Below, piece after piece: positions 56,011 to 64,000 of a stretch of 64,000 nucleotides of DNA. Below the pieces are notes generated by a model. That model was not told the origin of the DNA. It was given only the letters and a program-made list of their open reading frames with translations, and searched no databases. The stretch comes from Rhodobacteraceae bacterium HLUCCO07. Lineage in GTDB: Bacteria > Pseudomonadota > Alphaproteobacteria > Rhodobacterales > Rhodobacteraceae. The position numbers were made by a program, and so were the translations under genes. How positions within the stretch are numbered: position 1 is the first letter of the stretch; each line of letters opens with the position of its first letter. The DNA lies in NCBI GenBank assembly GCA_001314705.1, contig LJSU01000009.1, positions 186,001 through 250,000 of the forward strand. Direction: 5' to 3'.

Positions 56011-56700
56011 CTATCCCAGCGCATAGCCCGCGCCACGCACCGTGCGCACCGGGTCCGCCCCGCCGTGGCTGGTCAACGCCTTGCGCAGCCGCCCGATATG
56101 CACATCGACCGTGCGGGTGTCGACATAGATGTCGCGGCCCCAGACCCGGTCCAGCAACTGTTCACGGCTCCAGACACGCCCCGGCTTTTCCATGAAGGTC
56201 GCGAGCAGGCGAAACTCGGTGGGGCCCAGTTTCAGCGGCTTGCCATCGCGGGTCACGCGGTGGGTTTCACTGTCCAGCACGATATCCTCGAATGTCAGCT
56301 GGATGCCCACCGTCGAGGGCCGCACCCGGCGAAGCTGCGTGCGGACGCGGGCCATCAGTTCGACCACCGAGTAGGGCTTGATGACATAGTCGTCGGCCCC
56401 GGTCTCCAGCCCGCGCACCCGGTCCACCTCTTCCGAGCGGGCCGAAAGCATGATGATTGGCACGTTGCGCGTTTCGGGCCGCATCTTGAGCCGGCGGCAG
56501 ACCTCGATGCCCGAAACGTTGGGAAGCATCCAGTCGAGCAGGATGATATCCGGCGTTTCCTCGTCCACCATGACCATCGCCTCTTCTCCGTCGCCGGCCC
56601 GGACGACGTGAAAACCTTCGGCTTCGAGGTTATAGGCGAGCACTTCACGCTGCGCCGGTTCATCCTCGACCAGAAGCACGGTGGGTTGTTCGGACGACAT
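56011..56700 (-). CDS. phoB: Phosphate regulon response regulator PhoB
   Basis: A 229-residue OmpR/PhoB regulator. The receiver domain has the acidic pocket VEDEPAQREVL and the phospho-Asp in LLDWMLPNVSG; the C-terminal winged HTH ends with TVDVHIGRLRKAL and VRTVRGAGYAL. It activates phosphate starvation genes. Start ATG at 56700 lies three bases after the phoU stop. The gene order is phoR, phoU, phoB on the minus strand, with pst genes missing from the usual place. Confidence 0.95.
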   Translation of the reverse strand: MSSEQPTVLLVEDEPAQREVLAYNLEAEGFHVVRAGDGEEAMVMVDEETPDIILLDWMLPNVSGIEVCRRLKMRPETRNVPIIMLSARSEEVDRVRGLETGADDYVIKPYSVVELMARVRTQLRRVRPSTVGIQLTFEDIVLDSETHRVTRDGKPLKLGPTEFRLLATFMEKPGRVWSREQLLDRVWGRDIYVDTRTVDVHIGRLRKALTSHGGADPVRTVRGAGYALG

Positions 56701-56703
56701 GGG

Positions 56704-57423
56704 TCAGTTCCCTTTCGCGATGTTCGGATCGGTGGATGTGCGATCGGCCTTTTGCCGGTCCTCATCGGGGAATTCACCGGTCACGAGGTAGACCACCTGT
56801 TCGGCAATGGACGTGACGTGATCGCCCATGCGTTCGGTGTTCTTGGCGATGAAATGGAGATGCATGCAGGGCGTGATCTTGCGCGGGTCTTCCATCATGA
56901 AGGTGATGAATTCGCGAAACAGCGCGTTGTAGAGCTGGTCGATATCCCGATCGCGGCGGATCACCTCCATCGCAAGTTCGGCGTCGCGCTGGACATAGGC
57001 GTCGAGCGCGTCCTTGAGCATGAGTTCCACATCGCGCGCCATGCGCTTGAGCGACACGTCGGCCCCTTCTATCGGCGCCATCTCGACCAGAACGGTGGTG
57101 CGCTTGGCCATGTTCTTGGCATAGTCACCGATGCGTTCGAGGTTGCCCGCGATCTTCATCACGCTCAGCACCAGGCGAAGATCGGTGGCGATTGGTGCGC
57201 GCAGCGCGATGACGCGTGCGCAATCGTCGTTGATCTGATCCTCGAGATCGTCGATGACGTGGTCGCGCATGCGCACCTTGCGCGCCAGTTCCTCGTCACG
57301 GGCCGCGAAACTGTCGGCGGCGTCGAGGATGGCCTGTTCGACCAACCCGCCCATCTTCATGATCCGCGCCTGGATGGTTTCGAGATCGCGGTCAAAGGCT
57401 GCGGTGATGTGTTCCTGGTTCAT
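56704..57423 (-). CDS. phoU: Phosphate transport regulator PhoU
   Basis: A 239-residue helical protein with two three-helix bundles. Each has a conserved metal-binding patch: NLERIGDYAKNMA near residue 96 and NTERMGDHVTSIAEQV near residue 202. It dampens PhoR/PhoB signalling when phosphate is present, usually through PstB. Here no pstB is adjacent; a 320-base region holding a Pho box separates phoU from phoR. An ORF of 63 codons overlaps its ATG by ATGA but is not called. Confidence 0.95.
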   Translation of the reverse strand: MNQEHITAAFDRDLETIQARIMKMGGLVEQAILDAADSFAARDEELARKVRMRDHVIDDLEDQINDDCARVIALRAPIATDLRLVLSVMKIAGNLERIGDYAKNMAKRTTVLVEMAPIEGADVSLKRMARDVELMLKDALDAYVQRDAELAMEVIRRDRDIDQLYNALFREFITFMMEDPRKITPCMHLHFIAKNTERMGDHVTSIAEQVVYLVTGEFPDEDRQKADRTSTDPNIAKGN

Positions 57424-57688
57424 CGTTTCACTCCCTGGGGCAGTTGAATGCCCGCGGCGTCATTTGGCTGGGCAAGCTCTCGTACCCATCTGCAAGATCC
57501 CGCCTTGCATGACAGGTTTGCCCGAGCCGGAGGGATCGGCGGTCGCGCGATCGCCTGCATTGTCCCGATCTGTCGGGTCGCAGGCCGGATGACAAGGTTC
57601 ACATGGATCAAGCAGGCACCTGTTCCTGGTTGCTGTGCCGTCTATGACCGGTGGCCCGGGCTGCGATAGCCCCCGCGTGCAAAGCTTG
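57424..57688. other. Leader region between Pho box and phoU
   Basis: About 265 bases with no convincing gene. A 63-codon frame (57420-57611, minus) overlaps the phoU start codon by four bases, but it has no conserved motif. In most relatives pstSCAB would be here. Confidence 0.5.
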
Positions 57689-57717
57689 TATGACATTCGC
57701 GTAACGAATTTGTGACG
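57689..57717 (-). promoter_or_regulatory. Pho box (three PhoB repeats)
   Basis: On the minus strand the units CGTCACA, CGTTACG and TGTCATA follow each other every 11 bases (7-bp unit plus 4-bp spacer), the pattern of PhoB half-sites related to CTGTCAT. It is between phoR and phoU and points toward phoU. Confidence 0.65.
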
Positions 57718-57744
57718 ATTGCCTCGTTGAGCCATCGCGCCGCA

Positions 57745-58785
57745 TCAGGCGGCGGGCAGGATCACGGTAAAGGTGCTGCCCTGCCCCGGCTCGCTGTCTA
57801 TCCGCAACCGGCCGCGATGGCGGCTCACGATATGCTTGACGATGGCAAGGCCGAGCCCGGTGCCGCCAACCTGCCGCGAGCGATGCGAATCGACCCGGTA
57901 GAACCGTTCGGTAAGGCGCGGAATATGAATCGGGTCGATCCCCTGGCCCTCGTCGCGGACCGAGAGCACCACCGCGGGGCCGCGCAGCGTCGCGTCGCGC
58001 GGTGACACGACCAACGACAGCGTCACCGCCCCCCCTGCCCCGCCATACTTGATGGCGTTCTCGACAAGGTTCGAGATCAATTGCCTGAGTTGGTCCTCGT
58101 CTCCGGGAACCATGCAGGCGCCCGCCGGCAACTCGTCCGCCAGCGCGACCCCGGCCTCGTGTGCGACGGGCGCGAATCCATGCAGCACCGAACGCGCCAG
58201 CGCCGCCAGATCGACCTCTTCGGCGGGCCGCATCCGTTCCTGCGCCTCGACCCGGCTCAGCGAGAGCAGATCCTTGACCAGGCGCTCCATCCGCTCGGCC
58301 TCGGCCTGCATTATCCCCAGAAACCGCTCCTGTGCGACGGGGTCGCTTCTGGCGGGGCCGCGCAGGGTCTCGATGAAACCCATGAGCGCGGTGAGCGGCG
58401 TGCGCAACTCGTGGCTGACATTGGCGACGAAATCGCGGCGCATCTGCCCCGCGGCCTCGAGATCCGAGACATCCTTGAAACTGACCAGCACGCCGCGGAT
58501 GTCGGCGGCGTCGATCCAGCCGCATTTCACCACATAGGTTGCATCGCGCTCGCCGTCGCGCAGCAGGTACCGGGTTTCACGCGCGATCTGTCGGCGCCCG
58601 CAACTCTCGATCGCATCGAGAAGGTCGGGCTGGCGCAGGGCCGTGACATAGTAGCGCCCTGCCACATGCTCGCCCAGAAGCGCGAGCGCGCCGGCATTGG
58701 CCCCCGCGATCCGATCCTGCGTATCGACGAACAGCGCCGCCAGCGGCAGCGCATCGAGCAGGTTCCGGATGGACGTGTCTGTCAT
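57745..58785 (-). CDS. phoR: Phosphate regulon sensor kinase PhoR, soluble form
   Basis: A 346-residue kinase without an evident membrane segment. An N-terminal PAS domain (about 5-100; LLDALPLAALFVDTQDRIAG) is followed by the H-box FVANVSHELRTPLTALMGF near residue 123, N-box NLVENAIKYGG and G-boxes DEGQGIDP and GTGLGLAIVKHIV. The ATG at 58785 is chosen; the frame opens at 59175 within the next gene. It probably senses phosphate status through Pst/PhoU and phosphorylates PhoB. Confidence 0.9.
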   Translation of the reverse strand: MTDTSIRNLLDALPLAALFVDTQDRIAGANAGALALLGEHVAGRYYVTALRQPDLLDAIESCGRRQIARETRYLLRDGERDATYVVKCGWIDAADIRGVLVSFKDVSDLEAAGQMRRDFVANVSHELRTPLTALMGFIETLRGPARSDPVAQERFLGIMQAEAERMERLVKDLLSLSRVEAQERMRPAEEVDLAALARSVLHGFAPVAHEAGVALADELPAGACMVPGDEDQLRQLISNLVENAIKYGGAGGAVTLSLVVSPRDATLRGPAVVLSVRDEGQGIDPIHIPRLTERFYRVDSHRSRQVGGTGLGLAIVKHIVSRHRGRLRIDSEPGQGSTFTVILPAA

Positions 58786-58880
58786 GATGACCTTGCCAGG
58801 AATGATCGCGCGCAGCCGACATGCGCCCCGATCGGGTTCGAATTCTTTATTCTGGAACTCGACAAGATTGCCCGCAACCG

Positions 58881-59405
58881 TCACGCCACCGGCGTGAGGC
58901 CAGCGCGAAACCGGCGCATGTTGTCCTGGTAATGCTGGGCGCTGGCCCGAAGCATCGCCTTGGCCGGCGCATCGAGTTGGCGGATCACCCGGCCCGGCGC
59001 CCCCATGACGAGGCTGCCGTCGGGAATCTCCTTGTTCTCGGTGATGAGCGCCCCTGCCCCGATCAGGCAGTTGGCGCCGATCCTGGCCCCGTTGAGGATG
59101 GTCGCACCCATGCCGATCAGGCTGCCGTCGCCGATGGTACAGCCATGCAGCATGACCTTGTGCCCGATGGTGCAATCGGCCCCGACGGTCAGCGGATAGC
59201 CCATGTCGGTGTGAAAGACGCAGTTTTCCTGCACGTTCGAGCCGCGGCCAACCGTGATGGGTTCGTTATCGCCCCTCAGGGTTGCCCCGAACCAGACCGA
59301 GGCACCGGCTTCGAGCGTGATCCGCCCGATCAGGTTGGCGTTGGGCGCCACCCATGTATCTTCGTGGCAGTGCGGCGCGTGGCCGTCGAGCGCGTATAGG
59401 GTCAT
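58881..59405 (-). CDS. Gamma-carbonic-anhydrase-like protein
   Basis: A 174-residue left-handed beta-helix (LpxA-like hexapeptide) protein. The repeats ([20 protein letters not shown]) and histidine positions HTDMGYPL and [12 protein letters not shown] agree with the gamma class of carbonic anhydrase, where three histidines hold the metal. Some members are inactive, so activity is uncertain. Its stop-to-start arrangement with gmk is ATGA overlap (gmk ends at 59402). Confidence 0.88.
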   Translation of the reverse strand: MTLYALDGHAPHCHEDTWVAPNANLIGRITLEAGASVWFGATLRGDNEPITVGRGSNVQENCVFHTDMGYPLTVGADCTIGHKVMLHGCTIGDGSLIGMGATILNGARIGANCLIGAGALITENKEIPDGSLVMGAPGRVIRQLDAPAKAMLRASAQHYQDNMRRFRAGLTPVA

Positions 59406-60046
59406 TCCTCCATCTCCTCGAATTCGGTCTGAAGCCTGCGCACGTGATCGACCAGCATCGGCTGCTGGGTTCGGCGCAGGCGGGTGGCGGTGACGATGCC
59501 GCGCAGATCGGCATCGGTGCGGTCGAGATCGTCATTGATCAGCACGTAATCGTAGCTGCCCCAATGCGAAATCTCGTCCCAGCTTTTCTGCATCCGGCGG
59601 ACGATCACCTCGGGCGTGTCCTGGCCGCGGCTGACAAGACGGCGGTGCAGTTCATGGATCGAGGGCGGAAGCAGGAAGATCGACAGCGTGTTGGGCGCCA
59701 GCGCCGAGTTGCGGATCTGTTGCGCGCCCTGCCAGTCGATGTCGAAAAGCACGTCGGCCCCGGCGTCAATCGCCTCTTCCACGGGTGAGCGTGGCGATCC
59801 GTAGAAATTCCCGAACACATGGGCGTGTTCGAGCATATCACCCGCGGCAACGTCGCGTTTGAACGCATCTTCGGTCATGAAGTGGTAATCGGTGCCGTCC
59901 CGCTCGCCCTCTCTTGGCGCGCGGGTCGTGGCAGAGACCGAAAAGCGGATCGTCGGGTCCCAGGCGCGCAGGCGTTTGGAAAGCGTGGATTTGCCCGCGC
60001 CCGAGGGCGAGGACAGGATGATCAGAAGGCCGCGTCGCTTGGTCAT
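59402..60046 (-). CDS. gmk: Guanylate kinase
   Basis: A 214-residue kinase converting GMP to GDP. The P-loop is [16 protein letters not shown] near residue 10; [20 protein letters not shown] supplies GMP-binding residues; the lid and the C-terminal [18 protein letters not shown] are normal. It follows yicC on the same strand by four bases, a conserved pair, and overlaps the carbonic anhydrase-like gene by ATGA. Confidence 0.97.
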   Translation of the reverse strand: MTKRRGLLIILSSPSGAGKSTLSKRLRAWDPTIRFSVSATTRAPREGERDGTDYHFMTEDAFKRDVAAGDMLEHAHVFGNFYGSPRSPVEEAIDAGADVLFDIDWQGAQQIRNSALAPNTLSIFLLPPSIHELHRRLVSRGQDTPEVIVRRMQKSWDEISHWGSYDYVLINDDLDRTDADLRGIVTATRLRRTQQPMLVDHVRRLQTEFEEMEE

Positions 60047-60050
60047 CGGG

Positions 60051-60941
60051 TCACTCCACGTTCTGAACCTGTTCGCGCAGCTGGTCGATCACCGCCTTGA
60101 GTTCGAGCCCGACCGCGGTCATCGCCATGTGCTGGGACTTGGAACAGAGCGTGTTGGCCTCGCGGTTGAATTCCTGGGTCAGGAAATCGAGCTTGCGCCC
60201 GACCGCGCCATCGGCGGCCAGCAGATCGCGCGCGGCGCCGACATGGGCCTGAAGGCGATCAAGCTCCTCGGTGATGTCGGCCTTGACCGCGATCATGGCC
60301 AGTTCCTGCGCGACGCGGTCGGCGTCGGTACCGGCGGCATTGTCGAGCACGCGGGCGAGGTTCTGTCGCAGCGCCTCGGCCATGTCGAAGCGGCGGGTGT
60401 CGGCCAGCGCGGCGGCCTCGGCGGTGAGTGTCTCGATGCGGCCGATCTGGGTGTTCAGCACGTCGTGCAGCGCCCGGCCTTCGGCGGCGCGCATGGCGAG
60501 GAAATCGGCCAGCAGCGGCTCGAACGCATCAAGCAGGGTATTGCGCAATGCGGTGGTGTCCTCATCGCCGCCCGATTGTTCGAGCACGCCGCGCTGGGCC
60601 AGGATATCAGCGGCACGCGAGGGAGCGAGGCTGATTCCGCGATCGAGCGCGCGGGTCTCGATCACGGCCAGCGCGTCAAGCACGGCATCGAGCTGTGCGG
60701 CATTGACCGAAAGCGTTGCGAGTTCGTCCTCGCGGGTGAGACGGAGCGAAAGCGAGACCGACCCGCGCGTGAGTGCCGCGCCAATCCGCGTGCGCAGCGC
60801 CGCCTCAAGACCGGCGATCCAGTCGGGCACGCGCAGCCGCAGGTCGAGCCCCTTGGCATTGACGCTGCGCAACTCCCACGCCCAGGCATAGGGGCCGGAT
60901 TGGCCCTTGGCCGAGGCAAAGGCGGTCATCGAGTGTATCAC
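60051..60941 (-). CDS. YicC-family endoribonuclease
   Basis: A 296-residue protein. The N-terminal [14 protein letters not shown] with GTG start, [20 protein letters not shown], and C-terminal [18 protein letters not shown] followed by [17 protein letters not shown] are YicC hallmarks. YicC is an endoribonuclease reported to affect small RNA turnover in enterobacteria. The GTG at 60941 is used because it gives the usual start and has AAGGA upstream; the frame opens at 61073. It precedes gmk. Confidence 0.9.
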   Translation of the reverse strand: MIHSMTAFASAKGQSGPYAWAWELRSVNAKGLDLRLRVPDWIAGLEAALRTRIGAALTRGSVSLSLRLTREDELATLSVNAAQLDAVLDALAVIETRALDRGISLAPSRAADILAQRGVLEQSGGDEDTTALRNTLLDAFEPLLADFLAMRAAEGRALHDVLNTQIGRIETLTAEAAALADTRRFDMAEALRQNLARVLDNAAGTDADRVAQELAMIAVKADITEELDRLQAHVGAARDLLAADGAVGRKLDFLTQEFNREANTLCSKSQHMAMTAVGLELKAVIDQLREQVQNVE

Positions 60942-61043
60942 GGGCGTTCCTTCGCATTTTCCCTTGTCCCCTGATGCCACCGCGCCCGAGCGGGGGCAAG
61001 CCGTTGAATTCCCGCGACACGGCCGGCCCGAACCGATTTCGGG

Positions 61044-61074
61044 GTTAACCAAATCCTTACATTGCGCGCGCAAT
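61044..61074. promoter_or_regulatory. GTTAACC motif and palindrome upstream of PAS_5 gene
   Basis: GGTTAACC at 61043-61050, followed by TCCTTAC (61054-61060), looks like a degenerate CtrA-type site (cf. the site at 7967). A perfect 14-bp palindrome, ATTGCGCGCGCAAT, follows at 61061-61074. Confidence 0.35.
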
Positions 61075-61180
61075 TTGCATCAATCCGTGGCAAATTAAGA
61101 CATCGGTAATCACTCTGACCCCAAGGTTGACGCAGCTGTCGCGCCCCGGGTCAGAGCGTTTTGACAACTGGGGATATGCC

Positions 61181-61867
61181 ATGTGTGGTTGTGGTAATGC
61201 GGGTGGGAACGTGATCGACATGACGGGTTTCATTGCGGAAAACCGGTTTCGATCCCTGATCGAGGTCGAAGCCTATTGGGAAGGGCTCCGGGTTGGCTGT
61301 GACCTTCCGCGACGTGCGGACATCGACCCGCGCGGGATCGAGAACGCGCTGGAATATGCCTTTGTCCTCGAACGGATCGCACCCGGCCTGGCGCGTCTGC
61401 GGATCGCGGGGATGCATCTCAATGACCTGATGGGAATGGAGGTGCGCGGGATGCCGATCAGCGCGATGCTGCCACCCTCCGAACGCGCCGGGTTTTCCCG
61501 AACCCTGGAGGCGGTCATGTCCACGCCCGCGGTGGCGCGCCTCACGCTGAGCGCGGAGACCGGCATCGGCAAGCCACCGCTTGAAGGGCGGATGCTCCTC
61601 TTGCCGCTGCTCAGCGACATGGGCGAGATCACCCGGGTTCTGGGCTGTTTCGAGACCGTCGGACAGTTGGGGCGCGCACCGCGCCGCTTCAGCGTGGCGC
61701 AAACCGACCTGCGCAGCCTGCCCGACCTCGGGCCAGTCGAGGGAATGGAAGAAAGCCCGGTGTCGCGGCAGCCTGAGGCCGGTTTTGCCGAGGCGCCGCG
61801 GCGGTTCGAAAGGCCGCGTTCTGGTGCACGGCCGGGTTATCTGCGGCTGGTGAAAAGCGACGACTGA
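61181..61867 (+). CDS. PAS_5 domain protein
   Basis: A 228-residue protein. The central region (about 20-150; ENRFRSLIEVEAYWEGLR, VLERIAPGLARLRIAGMHLN, VRGMPISAMLPPSER) resembles PAS_5 (DUF1388-type) proteins of alphaproteobacteria; a C-terminal proline- and arginine-rich tail follows. Function unknown. The start is uncertain: the ATG at 61181 has GGGGA upstream, while 61127 and GTG 61211 are also in frame. It is divergent from yicC. Confidence 0.75.
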   Translation: MCGCGNAGGNVIDMTGFIAENRFRSLIEVEAYWEGLRVGCDLPRRADIDPRGIENALEYAFVLERIAPGLARLRIAGMHLNDLMGMEVRGMPISAMLPPSERAGFSRTLEAVMSTPAVARLTLSAETGIGKPPLEGRMLLLPLLSDMGEITRVLGCFETVGQLGRAPRRFSVAQTDLRSLPDLGPVEGMEESPVSRQPEAGFAEAPRRFERPRSGARPGYLRLVKSDD

Positions 61868-61928
61868 AGCCACATCCGGGACAGCGGGCGCCGCAACCCG
61901 GGGCGGCGCCCCGGGCGCGCGTGACCTG

Positions 61929-63302
61929 TCACCCGGTCTTGACCTCCGCCGCTTCTGCCGCGCGCCGGGCCGTGAGTTCCTCGGCCACGAGAAACGCGAG
62001 TTCGAGCGATTGCGACGCGTTGAGGCGCGGATCGCATGCGGTGTGATAGCGATCCGAGAGCGACTCGTCGGTGACCGCGCGCACCCCGCCGGTGCATTCG
62101 GTCACATCCTGGCCGGTCATCTCGAAATGTACCCCGCCGGGCACCGTGCCTTCGGCCTTGTGGGTGGCAAAGAACTCGCGCACCTCGCGCAGCACCAGGT
62201 CGAAGGGTCGGGTTTTCAGCCCGCTGGCCGACTTGATGGTATTGCCATGCATCGGATCACAGACCCAGACCACGTTCGCGCCCTCTTCTTCGACCGCCTT
62301 GATGAGGCGCGGCAGGTGTTCACCGACCTTGCCGGCGCCGAAGCGCGTGATCAGCGTGAGCCGCCCGGCCTCGTTCCCGGGGTTGAGCTTGGCCAGCAGG
62401 CGCTTGAGATCGTCCACCTCCATGGTGGGGCCGCATTTGAGCCCGATGGGATTGAGCACACCGCTCAGGAACTCGACATGCGCGCCATCGGGCTGGCGGG
62501 TGCGATCCCCGATCCAGAGCATGTGCCCGGACCCGGCGAGCCATTTGCCGGAGGTCGAATCCACCCGTGTCAGTGCCTCTTCGTATTCCAGCAGAAGCGA
62601 CTCGTGGCTGGTGTAGAAATTGACCGTGTGCAGCGCCGCGGAACGGTTCGAGTCCACACCCGCCGCCTTCATGAAATCGAGCGTGTCGGAAATGCGGTTG
62701 GCCATCTCGCGATAGCGCGCGGCGTTTTCGGTCTCGGTGAAGCCCAGCGTCCAGCTATGGACCTGGTGCACATCGGCATAACCGCCTGTCGAGAACGCGC
62801 GCAACAGGTTGAGCGTCGCCGCGGACTGGGTATAGGCCTGAAGCATCTTTTTCGGGTCGGGGATGCGCGCCTCGGGCGAGAAATCCAGCTCGTTGATGAT
62901 GTCGCCGCGATAGCTGGGCAGTTCAACGCCCTCGACCACCTCGGTCGGCGCAGAGCGCGGCTTGGCGAATTGCCCGGCCATGCGCCCGACCTTGATCACC
63001 GGCACCTTGGCGCCATAGGTCAGCACCATGGCCATTTGCAGCATGACCTTGAACGTGTCGCGGATCGCATCGGCCGAGAACTGTTCGAAGCTTTCGGCGC
63101 AATCGCCCCCCTGAAGCATGAACGCCTCGCCGCGCGAGGCGGCACCGAGCTGTTCCTTGAGGCGCCGCGCCTCGCCGGCAAAGACGAGCGGCGGATACTG
63201 GCCGAGCTGGGCTTCGACCGCCTGCAACTCGGCTTGATCCGTGTAATCCGGCATCTGGATGCGCGGTTTGGCGCGCCAGCCGGATCTTGTCCAGTCACTC
63301 AT
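61929..63302 (-). CDS. Class II DAHP synthase
   Basis: A 457-residue 3-deoxy-7-phosphoheptulonate synthase, the first step of aromatic amino acid synthesis. It belongs to the plant-like class [22 protein letters not shown] near residue 60, [12 protein letters not shown] near 105, and [20 protein letters not shown] near 340 are all characteristic. The ATG at 63302 is used; an upstream frame to 63512 lies in the next gene's leader. It is divergent from the GlxA-type regulator. Confidence 0.95.
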   Translation of the reverse strand: MSDWTRSGWRAKPRIQMPDYTDQAELQAVEAQLGQYPPLVFAGEARRLKEQLGAASRGEAFMLQGGDCAESFEQFSADAIRDTFKVMLQMAMVLTYGAKVPVIKVGRMAGQFAKPRSAPTEVVEGVELPSYRGDIINELDFSPEARIPDPKKMLQAYTQSAATLNLLRAFSTGGYADVHQVHSWTLGFTETENAARYREMANRISDTLDFMKAAGVDSNRSAALHTVNFYTSHESLLLEYEEALTRVDSTSGKWLAGSGHMLWIGDRTRQPDGAHVEFLSGVLNPIGLKCGPTMEVDDLKRLLAKLNPGNEAGRLTLITRFGAGKVGEHLPRLIKAVEEEGANVVWVCDPMHGNTIKSASGLKTRPFDLVLREVREFFATHKAEGTVPGGVHFEMTGQDVTECTGGVRAVTDESLSDRYHTACDPRLNASQSLELAFLVAEELTARRAAEAAEVKTG

Positions 63303-63490
63303 TGTCTTTCTCCGGGTGTCTTGCGTTACGGTCACTTCATATACAGAACCCGGATCGCGCTGACCATACGCGAATCGCCGCCTCTTGACGTGGCGGTCCG
63401 GGTCTGCCCAAGTGAACAGCAGCGACAGGATTTGCCGTTTACAGCACGTGACCACGCGCCCGAGGCGGAGACTACGAAAGAGACGAGTTG

Positions 63491-64000
63491 ATGGACGACC
63501 CTCGCCAGACAATCAAGCTTGAAAGCGTGCCCTCCAAGCCGCGGCGTTTTATCTTTGTGCTGCTCGACCAGTTCACCCTTTTGTCATTCGCCAGCGCCAT
63601 CGAGGCGATCCGCATCGCAAACCGGATGTCGGGACGCGAGCTTTACGAATGGAAGCTGGCCGGCGAAGGTGGCGAGATGGTGTCGTGCTCGGCGGGCACC
63701 AGCTTTGCGCTCGACATGGATCTTGGCGAGGTCACGCGCGATGACACGATCCTTGTCTGCGGCGGGATGCGCATCCAGACCGCGACCACCAAGAAGCTCG
63801 TGTCATGGCTCAGGCGCGAGGCCCGCAAGGGGCCGGTGATCGGCGGGCTGTGCACCGCGGGTTATTCGTTGGCCAAGGCGGGGCTTCTGGATGGCAAGCG
63901 TGCTACCATCCACTGGGAAAACCAGGACAGTTTCACCGAGGAGTTCGACGAGGTGACACTGACCAAGTCGGTGTTCGTGGTCGATGGCAACCGCATGACC
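63491..64000 (+). CDS. GlxA-family transcriptional regulator, N-terminal part
   Basis: About 170 residues are visible before the window ends. The N-terminal DJ-1/PfpI-like glutamine amidotransferase domain is clear: [20 protein letters not shown], and the elbow [14 protein letters not shown]. The C-terminal AraC HTH domain would lie outside the window. Such regulators control choline, betaine and carnitine breakdown in related bacteria. Start is the ATG at 63491, next to DAHP synthase in divergent orientation. Confidence 0.82.
   Translation, partial: MDDPRQTIKLESVPSKPRRFIFVLLDQFTLLSFASAIEAIRIANRMSGRELYEWKLAGEGGEMVSCSAGTSFALDMDLGEVTRDDTILVCGGMRIQTATTKKLVSWLRREARKGPVIGGLCTAGYSLAKAGLLDGKRATIHWENQDSFTEEFDEVTLTKSVFVVDGNRMT

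Noticed and set aside
57420-57611. 63-codon minus ORF overlapping the phoU start
   Set aside because: The ATGA overlap is suggestive, but no conserved feature or ribosome site supports it, and it lies in the region left by absent pst genes.
57460-57735. 91-codon minus ORF between phoR and phoU
   Set aside because: Cysteine- and proline-rich, lies across the Pho box and overlaps other frames; no evidence for translation.

Overview
The window is about 64 kb of dense, GC-rich chromosome that looks like a Rhodobacteraceae (Roseobacter-type) alphaproteobacterium. The evidence is gene content and order: pgpA-ispDF next to dusB-ntrB-ntrC-ntrY-ntrX, then trkA-trkH-hfq-hflX; a monomeric NADP isocitrate dehydrogenase; a soluble PhoR; DUF6477/DUF6456 proteins; and a COQ10-like protein near lipA. 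Almost all of the window reads as core chromosome. No phage, transposase, CRISPR array, tRNA or rRNA gene was seen.

Layout. 1-9.2 kb: two DMT permeases, an acyl-CoA ligase, guaA, an MttB-family methyltransferase, a GNAT acetyltransferase and the divergent DUF6477/DUF6456 pair, whose intergenic region carries two perfect DnaA boxes and a CtrA-like site. 9.2-17.6 kb: VIT-type metal transporter, lipA, MmgE/PrpD protein, COQ10-like protein, hpt, two c-type cytochromes, cinA C-terminal domain, pgpA and ispDF. 17.7-25 kb: nitrogen-sensing operon dusB-ntrBC-ntrYX; both response regulators lack the GAFTGA sigma-54 loop. 25.1-32.1 kb: a DoxX-like protein, a LysR regulator and a lipoprotein inserted before the potassium uptake genes trkA-trkH and hfq-hflX. 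32.1-33.7 kb: a small accessory island with one low-GC DUF4238 gene between palindromic repeats. 33.7-46.4 kb: penicillin-acylase-family hydrolase, dehydrogenase, ion channel, SMR pump, isocitrate dehydrogenase, MFS pump, DsbA-like protein with an overlapping acyl-CoA ligase, and an orphan oligopeptide-binding protein. 46.4-52 kb: a candidate small RNA, bdhA with a patatin-like protein, DUF502, and rpsB-tsf. 52-55.4 kb: a LuxR-type regulator without luxI, and glutaryl-CoA dehydrogenase divergent from its likely LysR regulator. 56-64 kb: phoR, phoU, phoB (pstSCAB missing between phoR and phoU, although a Pho box remains), carbonic anhydrase-like protein, gmk, yicC, a PAS_5 protein, class II DAHP synthase and a truncated GlxA-type regulator.

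The most unusual material is non-coding. There are four copies of an intergenic repeat built on a GTTAACG motif followed by GGGGTGACA and repeated CCGGCTG words; two REP-like palindrome clusters between convergent genes; three copies of a CTTCATCTTGCC repeat; a nested inverted repeat beside the DUF4238 gene; and an orphan promoter-hairpin-terminator unit near 46.5 kb that looks like an sRNA gene. All assignments come from reading the sequence; no database search was run.
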